Both the position numbers and the translations under genes were made by a program. From Mycolicibacterium sp. (GTDB lineage: Bacteria; Actinomycetota; Actinomycetes; Mycobacteriales; Mycobacteriaceae): 64,000 nt of DNA. Location: NCBI RefSeq assembly GCF_016462545.1, contig NZ_JAEMTA010000001.1, positions 134,668-198,667 on the forward strand. The letters are read 5' to 3'. Shown here in pieces: positions 44,077-54,031 of this stretch (its first letter is position 1; the number at the start of each line of letters is the position of its first letter). A model generated the notes under the pieces. The model was given only the letters and a program-made list of their open reading frames with translations. It made no database searches and was not told where the DNA came from.

Positions 44077-44817
44077 GTGCGCAGACCGTCTCGGCCCCAT
44101 CCGGGTACCCAACCCGGTGTGAAGGTCGACGCGCGTAGCGAGCGTTGGCGCGAGCATCGCAAGAAGGTGCGGGCCGAGATCGTCGACGCCGCCTTCCGTG
44201 CCATCGACCACCTCGGCCCCGAGCTCTCCCTGCGGGAGATCGCCGAGGAGGCGGGCACCGCCAAGCCGAAGATCTACCGGCACTTCACCGACAAGGCCGA
44301 CCTGTTCCAGGCGATCGGTGAGCGGCTGCGAGACATGTTGTGGGCGGCCATCATTCCGTCGATCAACGTTTCGGCCGACCCGGCTCGCGAAGTGATCCGC
44401 CGCAGCGTCGAGCAGTACGTCTACCTGGTCGACGAACATCCCAACGTGTGCCGCTTCCTGATTCAGGGTCGCTTCGCCGAGCAGAGCGAATCGACGATGC
44501 GGGCGCTCAACGAGGGCCGCGACATCACGCTCGCGATGGCCGCGATCTTCAACGACGAACTCCGCGAGATGGACCTCGACGGGTCGGCGATAGAACTGGC
44601 CGCGTTCACCACGTTCGGTTCCGCTGCGGCCGCCACGGAGTGGTGGCTCGGCCCCGGCAGTGACAGCCCCCGACGGATGCCGCCGGAGAAGTTCATCGCG
44701 TACATGACGACGATCATGTTGGGTGCCATCAACGGCACCTGTGAGCTGCTGGGCATCAAGATCGATCCCGAACTACCCCTTCACGAGGGAGTTCGTCGCC
44801 GCGAATCGGTGGCCTGA
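44077..44817 (+). CDS. TetR-family regulator
   Basis: 246 residues from GTG 44077 (GTG 44119 is an alternative). Helix-turn-helix at about 35-80 (LSLREIAEEAGTAKPKIYRHFTDKADLFQAIG), preceded by a basic arm RRPSRPHPGTQPG. Counterpart of Rv3050c by position. It precedes the flavin monooxygenase by 35 bp on the same strand and probably regulates it. Confidence 0.9.
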   Translation: MRRPSRPHPGTQPGVKVDARSERWREHRKKVRAEIVDAAFRAIDHLGPELSLREIAEEAGTAKPKIYRHFTDKADLFQAIGERLRDMLWAAIIPSINVSADPAREVIRRSVEQYVYLVDEHPNVCRFLIQGRFAEQSESTMRALNEGRDITLAMAAIFNDELREMDLDGSAIELAAFTTFGSAAAATEWWLGPGSDSPRRMPPEKFIAYMTTIMLGAINGTCELLGIKIDPELPLHEGVRRRESVA

Positions 44818-44852
44818 GACCGGTACCGGCGTTCCCAGGTATCCTCGTCGGC

Positions 44853-46367
44853 ATGACCATCGCCCAGGAGTCCGTCTCCGCCTCGGTCCAGAAGGATCCC
44901 GTTCGCACCCGCGCCGTCATCATCGGCACCGGCTTCTCCGGCCTCGGGATGGCCATCGCGCTGCAGAAACAAGGCTTCGGCGCCGAGGACTTCGTGATCC
45001 TCGAGAAGGCCGACGAGATCGGCGGCACGTGGCGCGACAACACCTACCCCGGCTGCGCCTGCGACATCCCCTCGCACATGTACTCCTTCTCGTTCGAGCC
45101 GAAGCCCGACTGGAGGCACATGTGGTCGCTCCAGCCGGAGATCCTCGACTACCTCAAGGGCGTCACCGCGAAGCACGGCCTGCGCCGCTACATCCGCTTC
45201 AACTCTCACGTCGAACGCGCCCACTGGGATGACGCCGAGATGCGGTGGCACGTCTTCACCGAAGACGGCAGCGAGTACGTCGCGCAGTTCCTCATCTCGG
45301 GAGCAGGCGCACTGCACATTCCGCTGATCCCCGACATCGATGGTCGCGACGACTTCGGCGGCACGTCCTTTCACTCGGCGCAGTGGGACCACTCGGTCGA
45401 CATCACCGGCAAGCGGGTCGCCGTGATCGGCACCGGGGCGAGTGCCATTCAGCTCGTGCCGGAGATCGTCAAAGACGTCGCCGAACTCCAGGTGTACCAA
45501 CGCACTCCACCCTGGGTGATGCCACGGCCCAACAACGCTCTCCCCGAATGGATTCGGCGGATGTTCACCGACGTCCCAGGAACCAGGGCCGCGATGCGCG
45601 TCGGCATCTACTGGCTGCACGAGGTGGTGGGCTTCGGGATGACGAAGCAGCCCTGGTTGCTCAGAGTCGGTGCGGTGCTGGGCAAGTGGAACATCCGGCG
45701 TGCGGTCAAGGACAAGGCGTTGCGTCGCAAGCTGACTCCGAACTATCGTGCCGGCTGCAAGCGAATCCTCAACTCCGACACCTACTACCGGGGCATCGCC
45801 AACCCCAAGACGCAGGTGATCACCGAACCGATCGTGCGGATGACGCAGAGCGGCATCGTCACCGGTGACGGCGTAGAGCATCCGGTCGACGTGGTGGTGT
45901 TCGCGACGGGGTTCCACGTCACCGACTCGTACTCCTACGTCGACATCAAGGGTCCCCACGGTGAGGACCTGGTGGACCGGTGGAATCGCGATGGCGTCCA
46001 GGCGCACCGTGGCGTCGCCGTCGCCGACATGCCCAACCTGTTCTTCCTGCTCGGTCCGAACACCGGCCTCGGCCACAACTCGGTGGTGTTCATGATCGAG
46101 TCGCAGATCCGCTACGTGGCGCAGGCGATCGCGGCGGTCGACAAGGCGCGGGCCCAGGCCGTGGCCCCGACCCGCACCGCGCAGGCCGAGTTCAACGATG
46201 ACTTGCAGGGCGATCTCGCCAAGACGGTGTGGAACACCGGAGGTTGCCGGAGTTGGTACATGGACTCCCATGGCGTCAACCGGGTGCTGTGGGGCGGCAT
46301 GACCTGGCAGTACTGGCTGGCTACCCGCCGATTCAAGGCTGGCGAGTACCGCTTCACCGGTCGGTGA
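44853..46367 (+). CDS. Baeyer-Villiger-type flavin monooxygenase
   Basis: 504 residues. FAD loop GTGFSGLGMAIALQ near residue 30, NADPH loop VIGTGASAIQLVPEI near 190, and between them the Baeyer-Villiger fingerprint FGGTSFHSAQW. GGTWRDNTYPGCACDIPSHMYSFSF is typical of the class. It inserts oxygen into ketones to give esters or lactones, or oxidises sulfur; in mycobacteria relatives also activate thioamide drugs. Counterpart of Rv3049c, between the TetR and nrdF2. Confidence 0.92.
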   Translation: MTIAQESVSASVQKDPVRTRAVIIGTGFSGLGMAIALQKQGFGAEDFVILEKADEIGGTWRDNTYPGCACDIPSHMYSFSFEPKPDWRHMWSLQPEILDYLKGVTAKHGLRRYIRFNSHVERAHWDDAEMRWHVFTEDGSEYVAQFLISGAGALHIPLIPDIDGRDDFGGTSFHSAQWDHSVDITGKRVAVIGTGASAIQLVPEIVKDVAELQVYQRTPPWVMPRPNNALPEWIRRMFTDVPGTRAAMRVGIYWLHEVVGFGMTKQPWLLRVGAVLGKWNIRRAVKDKALRRKLTPNYRAGCKRILNSDTYYRGIANPKTQVITEPIVRMTQSGIVTGDGVEHPVDVVVFATGFHVTDSYSYVDIKGPHGEDLVDRWNRDGVQAHRGVAVADMPNLFFLLGPNTGLGHNSVVFMIESQIRYVAQAIAAVDKARAQAVAPTRTAQAEFNDDLQGDLAKTVWNTGGCRSWYMDSHGVNRVLWGGMTWQYWLATRRFKAGEYRFTGR

Positions 46368-46391
46368 GCGTATCTCCGACACGACACGCCA

Positions 46392-47453
<1,062 letters not shown>

Positions 47454-47554
47454 CGGCAGTTCGCTGTGGGTCCACGCCCCGGTGGCCTTGTTTCCACAGA
47501 GGGCCGACAGTCGGCTGGAAGTGAAAACGTAGACAACTTTGGATAATTGGTCTC

Positions 47555-47824
47555 ATGCCGATCACACCGATCAACATGCGACCCTCATTCAAGTCGTACG
47601 CAGCTGCTGTCGGCCTCGGAGCGCTCGTCGTGCTGTCCGCAACGGCCATACACACCGGTGTGTCAACGGATTCGACGATCGGCGTGGAAGCAAGCTGCAG
47701 CGGTACCTGCGCTACCGGCAATGCCACGGCAACGACGGTGCCCGGAACCATGCAGGTCGGGGCGACCCTCGGCGCGGAGCCGCTTTCGACGACGACGTCC
47801 GTGACCGCGCCTGGCGGCCACTAG
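47555..47824 (+). CDS. Small secreted Thr/Ala-rich protein
   Basis: 89 residues. A signal-like stretch SYAAAVGLGALVVLSATA (about 15-32) is followed by a low-complexity part with two close cysteines (CSGTCATG) and many Thr/Ala. The ATG at 47576 could also be the start. It lies where Rv3047c lies after nrdF2 in M. tuberculosis, but I cannot confirm homology. Function unknown. Confidence 0.55.
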   Translation: MPITPINMRPSFKSYAAAVGLGALVVLSATAIHTGVSTDSTIGVEASCSGTCATGNATATTVPGTMQVGATLGAEPLSTTTSVTAPGGH

Positions 47825-47873
47825 ATCAGCGTCGAGTGCGCCTGCCGCAGAACCGAATACGTGTCGGGGCCGC

Positions 47874-48611
47874 TCACATCACCACGGTGGGCGGGGCGTC
47901 GGGAGCTGCGTCGGGTTGTGGCGCCAGCTCGTTGACCACCAGCGGACTGCTCGGCGCGAGGATCGTCATCACGAGGGCTATCGCCGCGAGCGCACCGGCC
48001 AGGGCGGCCGGCGCCAGGAATGCTGCTTCGCCGTAATTGTGTTGCAGCACACCGCCACACACGGCACCGACCGTGAGGCCGGCCCAGAGCGGACCCTGGA
48101 TCCAGAATGACGGCGACGGCTTGCCGAGCAGCATGTTGGCCAACCCGGCACCGAATCGGATCACGGTTCCGGTCACGTAGGTCAGCGCGAGGCTTCGACC
48201 GGCCTCGTCCTGCAGCGTGGCGTTCTGCAGACCCAGTGCCAGGACGACGGGATAGGCGTGCAGCGGCAGCGCCTCCGGCCCCTGCGGCACGACGAGTCCA
48301 ACGGTGAGCAGTACCGCCGTGATGACTAGGAGCGTCGACAGTCTCCATCGCCCGGACCATGCCGCGATGAGGGTGCCGAGGAAGGCACCGAAACAGAAGA
48401 GCGCGATGACGGTGCCGAAGCGGGCGACTCCTACCCAGTCGAGTGAGCTGGCGGCTTCGCCGAAGCGGGTCGTGTTGCCGCTCATGAACGACATGAACAA
48501 CTGGCCGTATTCAAGGAACCCGATGGTGTCCGCGACGCCGGCGACGAGAGCGAGGCTCACCGCGAAGAAGGTTCTCGTCGTGTCGTCAGCCGGAAAGGCC
48601 TTGCTTCCCAT
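47874..48611 (-). CDS. YoaK/DUF1275 family membrane protein
   Basis: 245 residues from ATG 48611, about six or seven membrane segments. Family marks: LVAGVADTIGFLEYGQLFMSFMSGNTTRFGEAA near the N-terminus and ALGLQNATLQDEAGRSLALTYVTGTVIRFG in the middle. A possible small-solute transporter of unknown substrate. The 246-bp gap to the next gene shows no gene. Confidence 0.85.
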   Translation of the reverse strand: MGSKAFPADDTTRTFFAVSLALVAGVADTIGFLEYGQLFMSFMSGNTTRFGEAASSLDWVGVARFGTVIALFCFGAFLGTLIAAWSGRWRLSTLLVITAVLLTVGLVVPQGPEALPLHAYPVVLALGLQNATLQDEAGRSLALTYVTGTVIRFGAGLANMLLGKPSPSFWIQGPLWAGLTVGAVCGGVLQHNYGEAAFLAPAALAGALAAIALVMTILAPSSPLVVNELAPQPDAAPDAPPTVVM

Positions 48612-48857
48612 GGTGTCCTTCGTTCGTGGAGACATGCGGCAGCGCGCGCCGTGGACTAGGCCACTGCCGGTAGGTCGAGCTGGGGTGATGCGCCTCGTCG
48701 CGCCGGGACACCTATAGCCCGTCCGTGTCCACCAGAAACATTCGTTCACCAAGTGGACCCGCGACGGCCCGCGCGTCACCGCCGCCCTGAGAATTGCCGA
48801 TGAACCACACCTCGGACGGTGGGTACGGTTGGACGACATGCGTGAGGAGGGCTTGCG

Positions 48858-49223
48858 ATGGCCTATGAAGCCGGTACGTCCAAGGGGCTCGCGTTGCGCC
48901 AGCCGGGTGCCACGCCGAACTGGCGCCGGGGCGTCTACGGCGGCGCGGTGGTGGGCGGGCTGTTCTGGGGCCTGGTTGCGGGGTTGACGATCGGTGCGCC
49001 GGGAGACGCCGCGTCGCACGCCGCCAACGACGGACACCGGATGGTCGTGGCTACGGCAGTCTGGATCGTGCTGGCCGCCGCAGGTGCCACCCTGGCGCGA
49101 TTCGGCTGGCACCGTCATCTGCGCAGCCTCGGCCTGATGCTCGTGATCGGCCCCACGGGAGGCTGGTTGATCTTCGGATCGCTTGCGGCACAGGGCGCAC
49201 TGTTCGGATGGGGGATGAGCTGA
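48858..49223 (+). CDS. Small membrane protein
   Basis: 121 residues with three hydrophobic segments (GAVVGGLFWGLVAGLTIG, VVATAVWIVLAAAGATLA, SLGLMLVIGPTGGWLIFGSL). The start ATG 48858 follows GAGGAGGGC. The stop shares a base with the next start (TGATG), so the two make an operon. No family recognised. Confidence 0.65.
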   Translation: MAYEAGTSKGLALRQPGATPNWRRGVYGGAVVGGLFWGLVAGLTIGAPGDAASHAANDGHRMVVATAVWIVLAAAGATLARFGWHRHLRSLGLMLVIGPTGGWLIFGSLAAQGALFGWGMS

Positions 49224-49501
49224 TGTCCGCCGAGGTCGAACGCGCATCTATCCCGCGTCGCCAACGGATACCCGGGTCGCCGTGGATGCTGTTGGGTTTC
49301 GCACTGGGATTGTTGGCTATGTCACCCGGCGCAGTCTTGTACTACTGGTTCTTCACGCCGGTGGCGGCGCTGGTAGTGGCCGGGGTGCTCAGCCTGGTGG
49401 CCAGTTTCAGGGATCGCGTGTGGCCGGTGGCGGAAGGGGCCTTCGCTGCGGCGCTGTTCGGAGTGGTGGCCGTCGTCGTCTTCGCGGTCGTGGTGCGCTG
49501 A
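49223..49501 (+). CDS. Small membrane protein, coupled to the preceding gene
   Basis: 92 residues from ATG 49223. Basic N-terminus RASIPRRQRIPGS followed by three hydrophobic segments (WMLLGFALGLLAMSPGAVLYY, FFTPVAALVVAGVLSLV, AFAAALFGVVAVVVFAVV). Translationally coupled to the 121-residue membrane protein. No function recognised. Confidence 0.65.
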   Translation: MSAEVERASIPRRQRIPGSPWMLLGFALGLLAMSPGAVLYYWFFTPVAALVVAGVLSLVASFRDRVWPVAEGAFAAALFGVVAVVVFAVVVR

Positions 49502-49574
49502 GCGCCACGAGGTGCCGGTAGACGCACCGAACACAGTGCAGGAAGACGTGTTCGGCGGGCGTCAGTTCCCCCGG

Positions 49575-50114
49575 CTAACCCGACCCATCCTGAGGGCGTG
49601 GTTTCTCGCGCAGGCGGCAATCCGACTTCGCCGACAGGACCGTGGCCTTGGCGGTGCCGAAGGTGACCTCGACGCCGTCGGGGCCGGTGAAGATGACGTC
49701 GTGATTGGCGGGTCGATCGACGAACGGTTGAAGGTCGGTGGCGCCGAGCCGCGCGGCGTTGTCCTTCACGATCTGTAATGCCGTGGGCCACGATTGCTCT
49801 GGTGTCGGGCCGTTGAATACCGCAGACACGTAGGCATAGACACCCTTGGTGTCGACGAACTCTCCGCCGCAGCCGCCCCACGTGTTATCCGTGAGGTCCC
49901 ACGTCAAACCCGGGACCGCAGCGGCGATCTGGTTCGCGGTGTCGGTCACGGCGGTCAGGTACTGCTTCTGAGCGGCCTCGAAGGAGGGCCGCTCCCGCAG
50001 TCGCGCCTCCGGGTCTCGTGGCGCGGCGTCCTCCTGCTCCGCCGGGCTAAAACTGCATCCGGTCTGCGTCGCCAGGCAAAGTGCGGCGGCGAGCAGTGCG
50101 GTGGCGGCCTTCAT
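49575..50114 (-). CDS. Putative lipoprotein, LppA/LppV-like
   Basis: 179 residues. Signal peptide MKAATALLAAALCLATQTGC with Cys20 as the lipid site (the -3 residue Gln is unusual for a lipobox). The mature part has ...NQIAAAVPGLTWDLTDNTWGGCGGEFVDTKG..., a pattern I associate with mycobacterial LppA/LppB/LppV proteins. It should be anchored outside the membrane. Function unknown. Confidence 0.7.
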   Translation of the reverse strand: MKAATALLAAALCLATQTGCSFSPAEQEDAAPRDPEARLRERPSFEAAQKQYLTAVTDTANQIAAAVPGLTWDLTDNTWGGCGGEFVDTKGVYAYVSAVFNGPTPEQSWPTALQIVKDNAARLGATDLQPFVDRPANHDVIFTGPDGVEVTFGTAKATVLSAKSDCRLREKPRPQDGSG

Positions 50115-50225
50115 CTGCGTCCTCTCGCGGGTGTGGCGACGGTGGCCGGATCGTTTTCCGGCTCAGAAGGGCAGTTGAGAAAACCCTAACCGAGGCCGGG
50201 GACCATTGTCGGCAGAACAGATGTG

Positions 50226-51824
50226 TCAGGCGTCGCTGCGCTCGTGCGAATCCTCCATCACCGTACGGCCGATCTCTGCGTAGAGGGCTGGCTTGGTGGT
50301 GCGCATCCACACGGCGTAGGCCAGACCGATGACGAAGACCGCCACGATCATGTACGGCGCCACCTTGAAGACGTCCGACTTCGCCGCCAGGCCCGCCGCG
50401 AATTCGCGGTTGTCCCACAGCAACCAGACCACGTAGAGCATGGCGACGCCACCGATGAGCGGGCAGATCAGCGTGGTGATGACGTTGCCCTTGTGCGTCT
50501 TCTTGACCCAGAAGAACCAGATCACCGCCGCCGAGCAGATGGCCTGCACCAGCAGGATCGCCGCGGTGCCGATCAAGGCCAACAGGCCGTAGACGTTCAC
50601 GTAGGGCACCAGGGCAGGCGTGTCGACCGGGGTGCCGTTGGCGTCGGGAACCTGGACCGCGGTGAAGAACGCGAAGGCCAACACGATCAGCAGCGTGATG
50701 ACGCTCTGGATCGTCGACGCGATGTAGGGCGAACCGTGCTTGGGATGGGTGCCACCAACCGTCGACTTGATCTTGTGCGACGGCATTTCACGCCCCAGCG
50801 CGAACAGGTAGCGCGACGCCGCGTTGTGGAAGGCCAAGGCACAGGCGAACGAGCCGATGACGAGCAGTCCCTTGTAGACGTCGAGCAGAACGCCGCCGAG
50901 GTTGCTCTGCACCAGGTTGAAGAACAGGTCCAGCGGCGAGGCGCTGATCGAGGCCTCGATCGACGTCTTCGCACCGTTGCCCGCGATGACCATCGCCGAG
51001 ATGAACGTATAGAACAGGCCGAGTCCGACGACCGCGATGATCGTCGCCCTCGGGATGATCTTCTTCGGGTTGCGGGACTCCTCGCCGTACACCGCGGTGG
51101 TCTCGAATCCGACCCAGGACCAGAAGGCGAAGAACAAGCCGATGGCCATGGACCCTGCCGCGGCAGCCGTGCCGAAGGCTCCCGCGGGCAGGCCCTCGAA
51201 CGCGTTGTTCAGCAGCACGGTCTGGTTCAGCATCAAGCCGTCGGGGCCGCCACCGGAGAAGATCACCGAGAACGCGAGCGCGAAGAGGATGAGGACCTCC
51301 GCGGTCAGCGTGACGCCGAGAATGGCTGCGGTGAGGCTGATGTCGAAGTAGCACAGCACCGCGATGGCCACGATCGCGACGATGGCGATGACCAACCAGG
51401 GGATGTCGACGCCGAAGATGGTATTCAGGGCGTCGTTGGCGAAATATGCGCAGCCGCCGATCAGCGAGCCCTCGAACACGACGTAGGCGAATGTCGCGAG
51501 CATGCCGCTGGCCATGCCCCACGTCTGTCCGAGGCCGTGGGAGATGAAGCCGTAGAAGGCGCCCGTCGTGGTGATGTGGCGGGCCATCGCGACGTAGCCG
51601 AGGGCGAACAGGGTCAGGATGATCGTCGCGAACAGGAAGCCGGCGGGGGCACCCAGTCCGTTGCCGAATCCGACCGCGATGGGCACGTTGCCCGTCATCG
51701 CGGTGATCGGGGCTGCGTTGGCGACGGCCATGAAGATGACCGCGACGATGCCGATGGAACCCTTCTTCAGCCCGTTCGCCCGCGCGGCTGTCGGTTCATC
51801 GGTTGTTGCGGATTCGGCACTCAC
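50226..51824 (-). CDS. APC-family amino acid permease
   Basis: 532 residues from GTG 51824. About twelve to fourteen membrane segments with APC marks: MAVANAAPITAMTGNVPIAVGFGNGLGAPAGFL, RHITTTGAFYGFISHGLGQ, and AFWSWVGFETTAVYGEESRNPKKIIPRAT, where the Glu-Glu-rich loop is typical. It imports an amino acid or a related amine or urea compound. Monocistronic. Confidence 0.88.
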   Translation of the reverse strand: MSAESATTDEPTAARANGLKKGSIGIVAVIFMAVANAAPITAMTGNVPIAVGFGNGLGAPAGFLFATIILTLFALGYVAMARHITTTGAFYGFISHGLGQTWGMASGMLATFAYVVFEGSLIGGCAYFANDALNTIFGVDIPWLVIAIVAIVAIAVLCYFDISLTAAILGVTLTAEVLILFALAFSVIFSGGGPDGLMLNQTVLLNNAFEGLPAGAFGTAAAAGSMAIGLFFAFWSWVGFETTAVYGEESRNPKKIIPRATIIAVVGLGLFYTFISAMVIAGNGAKTSIEASISASPLDLFFNLVQSNLGGVLLDVYKGLLVIGSFACALAFHNAASRYLFALGREMPSHKIKSTVGGTHPKHGSPYIASTIQSVITLLIVLAFAFFTAVQVPDANGTPVDTPALVPYVNVYGLLALIGTAAILLVQAICSAAVIWFFWVKKTHKGNVITTLICPLIGGVAMLYVVWLLWDNREFAAGLAAKSDVFKVAPYMIVAVFVIGLAYAVWMRTTKPALYAEIGRTVMEDSHERSDA

Positions 51825-51982
51825 GAGGGCCTCCCAGCTTCGGAATCAGCATGAAGATTGGCCCGCGACGATGCGGTCCGTCCCTGAGCGTCGCATCCGC
51901 ACCGGCATCCGACAACTCGAACGGCGAAGTTGGTGCCGAAAGGCCGTAGCGACCGCCTCGCGTGACCACGAGACTGGGCCGA

Positions 51983-52348
51983 GTGACCATCACCGAACTA
52001 GTGTCGTCCGTCCTGAACTGGCTCCGCGCGGGTTATCCCGAGGGTGTGCCGGGCCCCGATCGTGTTCCGCTGCTGGCGTTATTGCGCGCGACACCGTTGA
52101 CCGAGGATCAGGTCAAGGAGGTGATCGGACATCTCACCGCAGCGGATTCACCGGCGTTGGCCGACGGCGCGATCGACGTCGACGAGATAGAGGCGTTCAT
52201 CACGGACGTCACTCACCATGATGCCGGCCCTGAGAACGTTCGACGGGTGGCCGCGAAGCTTGCCGCCGCGGGGTGGCCCCTATCCGGCCTGGACGAATCC
52301 GGTCCAGACGACGAAAGGCCCAGGCCGCTCGGGATTGACTCCGAGTAG
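51983..52348 (+). CDS. DUF3349 family protein
   Basis: About 121 residues from GTG 51983 (GTG 51962 is also possible). NWLRAGYPEGVPGPDRVPLLALL, then LTEDQVKEVIGHL, and VRRVAAKLAAAGWPL are the DUF3349 signature, a small helical fold found in mycobacteria. Positional counterpart of Rv3046c. Its stop lies inside the terminator hairpin shared with adhC. Confidence 0.85.
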   Translation: MTITELVSSVLNWLRAGYPEGVPGPDRVPLLALLRATPLTEDQVKEVIGHLTAADSPALADGAIDVDEIEAFITDVTHHDAGPENVRRVAAKLAAAGWPLSGLDESGPDDERPRPLGIDSE

Positions 52349-52357
52349 GCCTGGGCC
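52317..52357. terminator. Bidirectional terminator between DUF3349 gene and adhC
   Basis: GGCCCAGGCC (52317-52326) pairs with GGCCTGGGCC (52348-52357); inside, CTCGG pairs with CCGAG. Read on the minus strand the stem is followed by TTT, which suits termination of adhC. The DUF3349 stop codon lies within it. Confidence 0.75.
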
Positions 52358-52372
52358 GCTTCGCGTTTCGGT

Positions 52373-53422
52373 TTAGAGCGTCGCGGTGTCGATGACGAAG
52401 CGGTAACGCACGTCGCTGGCGAGCACGCGCTCGTAGGCCTCGTTGACGTAGTCCGCAGCGATGACCTCGATCTCCGGGGCGATGTCGTGCTCGGCGCAGA
52501 AGTCGAGCATCTCCTGGGTCTCCGGGATGCCGCCGATCATCGAGCCGGACAGGCTGCGACGCTGCGCGGCGAGCGGGAAGAACGGCAGCTCCATTGGCTT
52601 CTCCGGAGCGCCCACCTCGACCAGCGTGCCGTCGGTGGCCAGCAGGCTCATGTAGGCGGCGAGGTCGAGATTCGCCGACACGGTGTTGACGATGAGGTCG
52701 AACTTGCCGGACAGCTTCTCGAACGTCTCCGGGTCGCTGGTGGCGTAGTACTCGTCGGCGCCCAGGCGCAGACCGTCTTCCATCTTCTTGAGTGACTGGC
52801 TCAGGACCGTCACTTCGGCACCCATCGCGTGCGCGATCTTGACGCCCATGTGGCCGAGGCCACCGAGGCCGATGATGGCGACCTTCTTGCCTGGCCCGGC
52901 GCCCCAGTGGTGCAGCGGGGAGAACAGCGTGATGCCCGCGCAGAGCAGCGGAGCGGCCTTGTCGAGCGGGATGCTGTCGGGAATGCGCAGCACGTAGTTC
53001 TCGTCGACGACGATGGCCTGGCTGTAGCCGCCGTAGGTCGGGGTGCCGTCCTTGCCGGTCGCGTTGTACGTGCCGACCATGCCGCCCTCGCCGGTGCAGT
53101 ACTGCTGAAGTCCTGCCTTGCAGTTGTCGCACTCACGGCAGGAGTCGACGAAGCAACCAACACCGACGTGATCGCCGACCTTGTACTTGGTGACCGAGGA
53201 ACCGACCTCGGTGACGACTCCGGCGATCTCGTGGCCGGCGACCACGGGGTACTCGGGCTCGCCCCACTCCGCCTTGACGGTGTGGATGTCGGAGTGGCAG
53301 ATGCCGGCGAACTTGATGTCGAACGCGACGTCGTACGGGCCGACGTCACGGCGCTCGATGGTGGTCTTGGTCAACGGTGCGGTCGCCGACGTGGCGGCAA
53401 TGGCTGAAACGGTCGTGGTCAT
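52373..53422 (-). CDS. adhC: Zinc alcohol dehydrogenase AdhC
   Basis: 349 residues. Catalytic zinc ligands in [15 protein letters not shown] and [10 protein letters not shown], structural zinc cysteines in [17 protein letters not shown], and NADP loop [17 protein letters not shown]. It belongs to the cinnamyl-alcohol-dehydrogenase-like, NADP-dependent branch, reducing aldehydes. Counterpart of Rv3045. Confidence 0.94.
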   Translation of the reverse strand: MTTTVSAIAATSATAPLTKTTIERRDVGPYDVAFDIKFAGICHSDIHTVKAEWGEPEYPVVAGHEIAGVVTEVGSSVTKYKVGDHVGVGCFVDSCRECDNCKAGLQQYCTGEGGMVGTYNATGKDGTPTYGGYSQAIVVDENYVLRIPDSIPLDKAAPLLCAGITLFSPLHHWGAGPGKKVAIIGLGGLGHMGVKIAHAMGAEVTVLSQSLKKMEDGLRLGADEYYATSDPETFEKLSGKFDLIVNTVSANLDLAAYMSLLATDGTLVEVGAPEKPMELPFFPLAAQRRSLSGSMIGGIPETQEMLDFCAEHDIAPEIEVIAADYVNEAYERVLASDVRYRFVIDTATL

Positions 53423-53568
53423 GTTCTGTTCGTACCCTCTTCTTCTCTGATGCCAACACTTCGCCGAGTTATGTAGCGAAGGTCATGAAACAAGCGCAGC
53501 GTCGCGCTTCCAAGGAGTGCCAACGGGCGCCGGGGCCGGAATTGTTCCTGGCGCCGCCAAGTACCAGG

Positions 53569-53844
53569 TTAGAGGCCGGGGGCGCGCAGTGTGGCCTCGA
53601 AGCTGGTGCGGTCGTAGCGCACCAGTCCGGCCAGCTCGTAGGGGTCGGTCGAGGTCATCTCGTCGGCGGCTTCCGCACTGATGTCGGCGGTGATCAGGAT
53701 GCCCCCCGTGCCCGACCCCAGCCGCCCGGCCAGGATCAGGTTCCCCGCCTCGACGTGAGCCTTGACCCAGTCGACGTGGGCCGCGCGGGCTTCGGCGACC
53801 ACCTCGGGCGGTTGTAGATACGTGATGGTCAGCACGTGGAACAC
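53569..53844 (-). CDS. YciI-like small protein
   Basis: 91 residues from GTG 53844 (VFHVLTITYLQPPEVVAEARAAHVDWVKAH), with the conserved His-Asp pair in AHVDWV, then GNLILAGRLGSGTGGILI. A longer start at GTG 53886 would put the CTGTCA-CA-TGACAG operator inside the gene, so 53844 is preferred. The family is a ferredoxin-like dimer, rarely with a known role. Divergent from the carboxylase operon and likely in the same regulon. Confidence 0.75.
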   Translation of the reverse strand: MFHVLTITYLQPPEVVAEARAAHVDWVKAHVEAGNLILAGRLGSGTGGILITADISAEAADEMTSTDPYELAGLVRYDRTSFEATLRAPGL

Positions 53845-53879
53845 CAGGCGAGCGTAGTGGAACTGGCTCGGAGAAATAT

Positions 53880-53893
53880 CTGTCACATGACAG
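53880..53893. promoter_or_regulatory. Operator O1, CTGTCA-CA-TGACAG
   Basis: Perfect 6-bp arms with a 2-base centre, 35 bp upstream of the YciI-like GTG. One of four related palindromes (with 53975, 61728 and 61815) in two divergent promoter regions flanking the operon and its TetR gene. Confidence 0.8.
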
Positions 53894-53933
53894 ACATGTG
53901 CGACGCATGTTGTTAACCGCCGTCCCTCGATCG

Positions 53934-53949
53934 GTTACACGGGCGCAAC
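53934..53949 (+). promoter_or_regulatory. GlnR-like box before the carboxylase operon
   Basis: GTTAC-n6-GCAAC, which fits the actinobacterial GlnR pattern (GTnAC-n6-GnAAC) and the mycobacterial AC-n9-AC form. It starts exactly 41 bp before operator O2. The same distance separates a similar box from O4. Confidence 0.55.
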
Positions 53950-53974
53950 CACTCGGGCCGGGTGACCGAGAAAA

Positions 53975-53988
53975 CTGTCACCTGACAG
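53975..53988. promoter_or_regulatory. Operator O2, CTGTCA-CC-TGACAG
   Basis: Perfect 6-bp arms, preceded by GAAAA as is O4. It is 43 bp upstream of the UAAP1/CgdA GTG, well placed to block transcription of the operon. Confidence 0.8.
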
Positions 53989-54031
53989 AAATGCCGGTTG
54001 TCGACCGGTGTTACGACATCGGGGAGCGGTA

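Noticed and set aside
47454..47554. CTGTGG...CCACAG as a terminator after nrdF2
   Set aside because: Short arms with a long, poorly pairing loop and no T-run; not convincing.
53845..53886. Longer start (GTG 53886) for the YciI-like gene
   Set aside because: It would place operator O1 inside the coding region, and the family normally begins at the VFHVLTITY strand, matching GTG 53844.
53989..54031. Guanidine riboswitch in the carboxylase operon leader
   Set aside because: Only 43 bp separate O2 and the start codon, too short for a known guanidine riboswitch, and no fitting pattern was seen.
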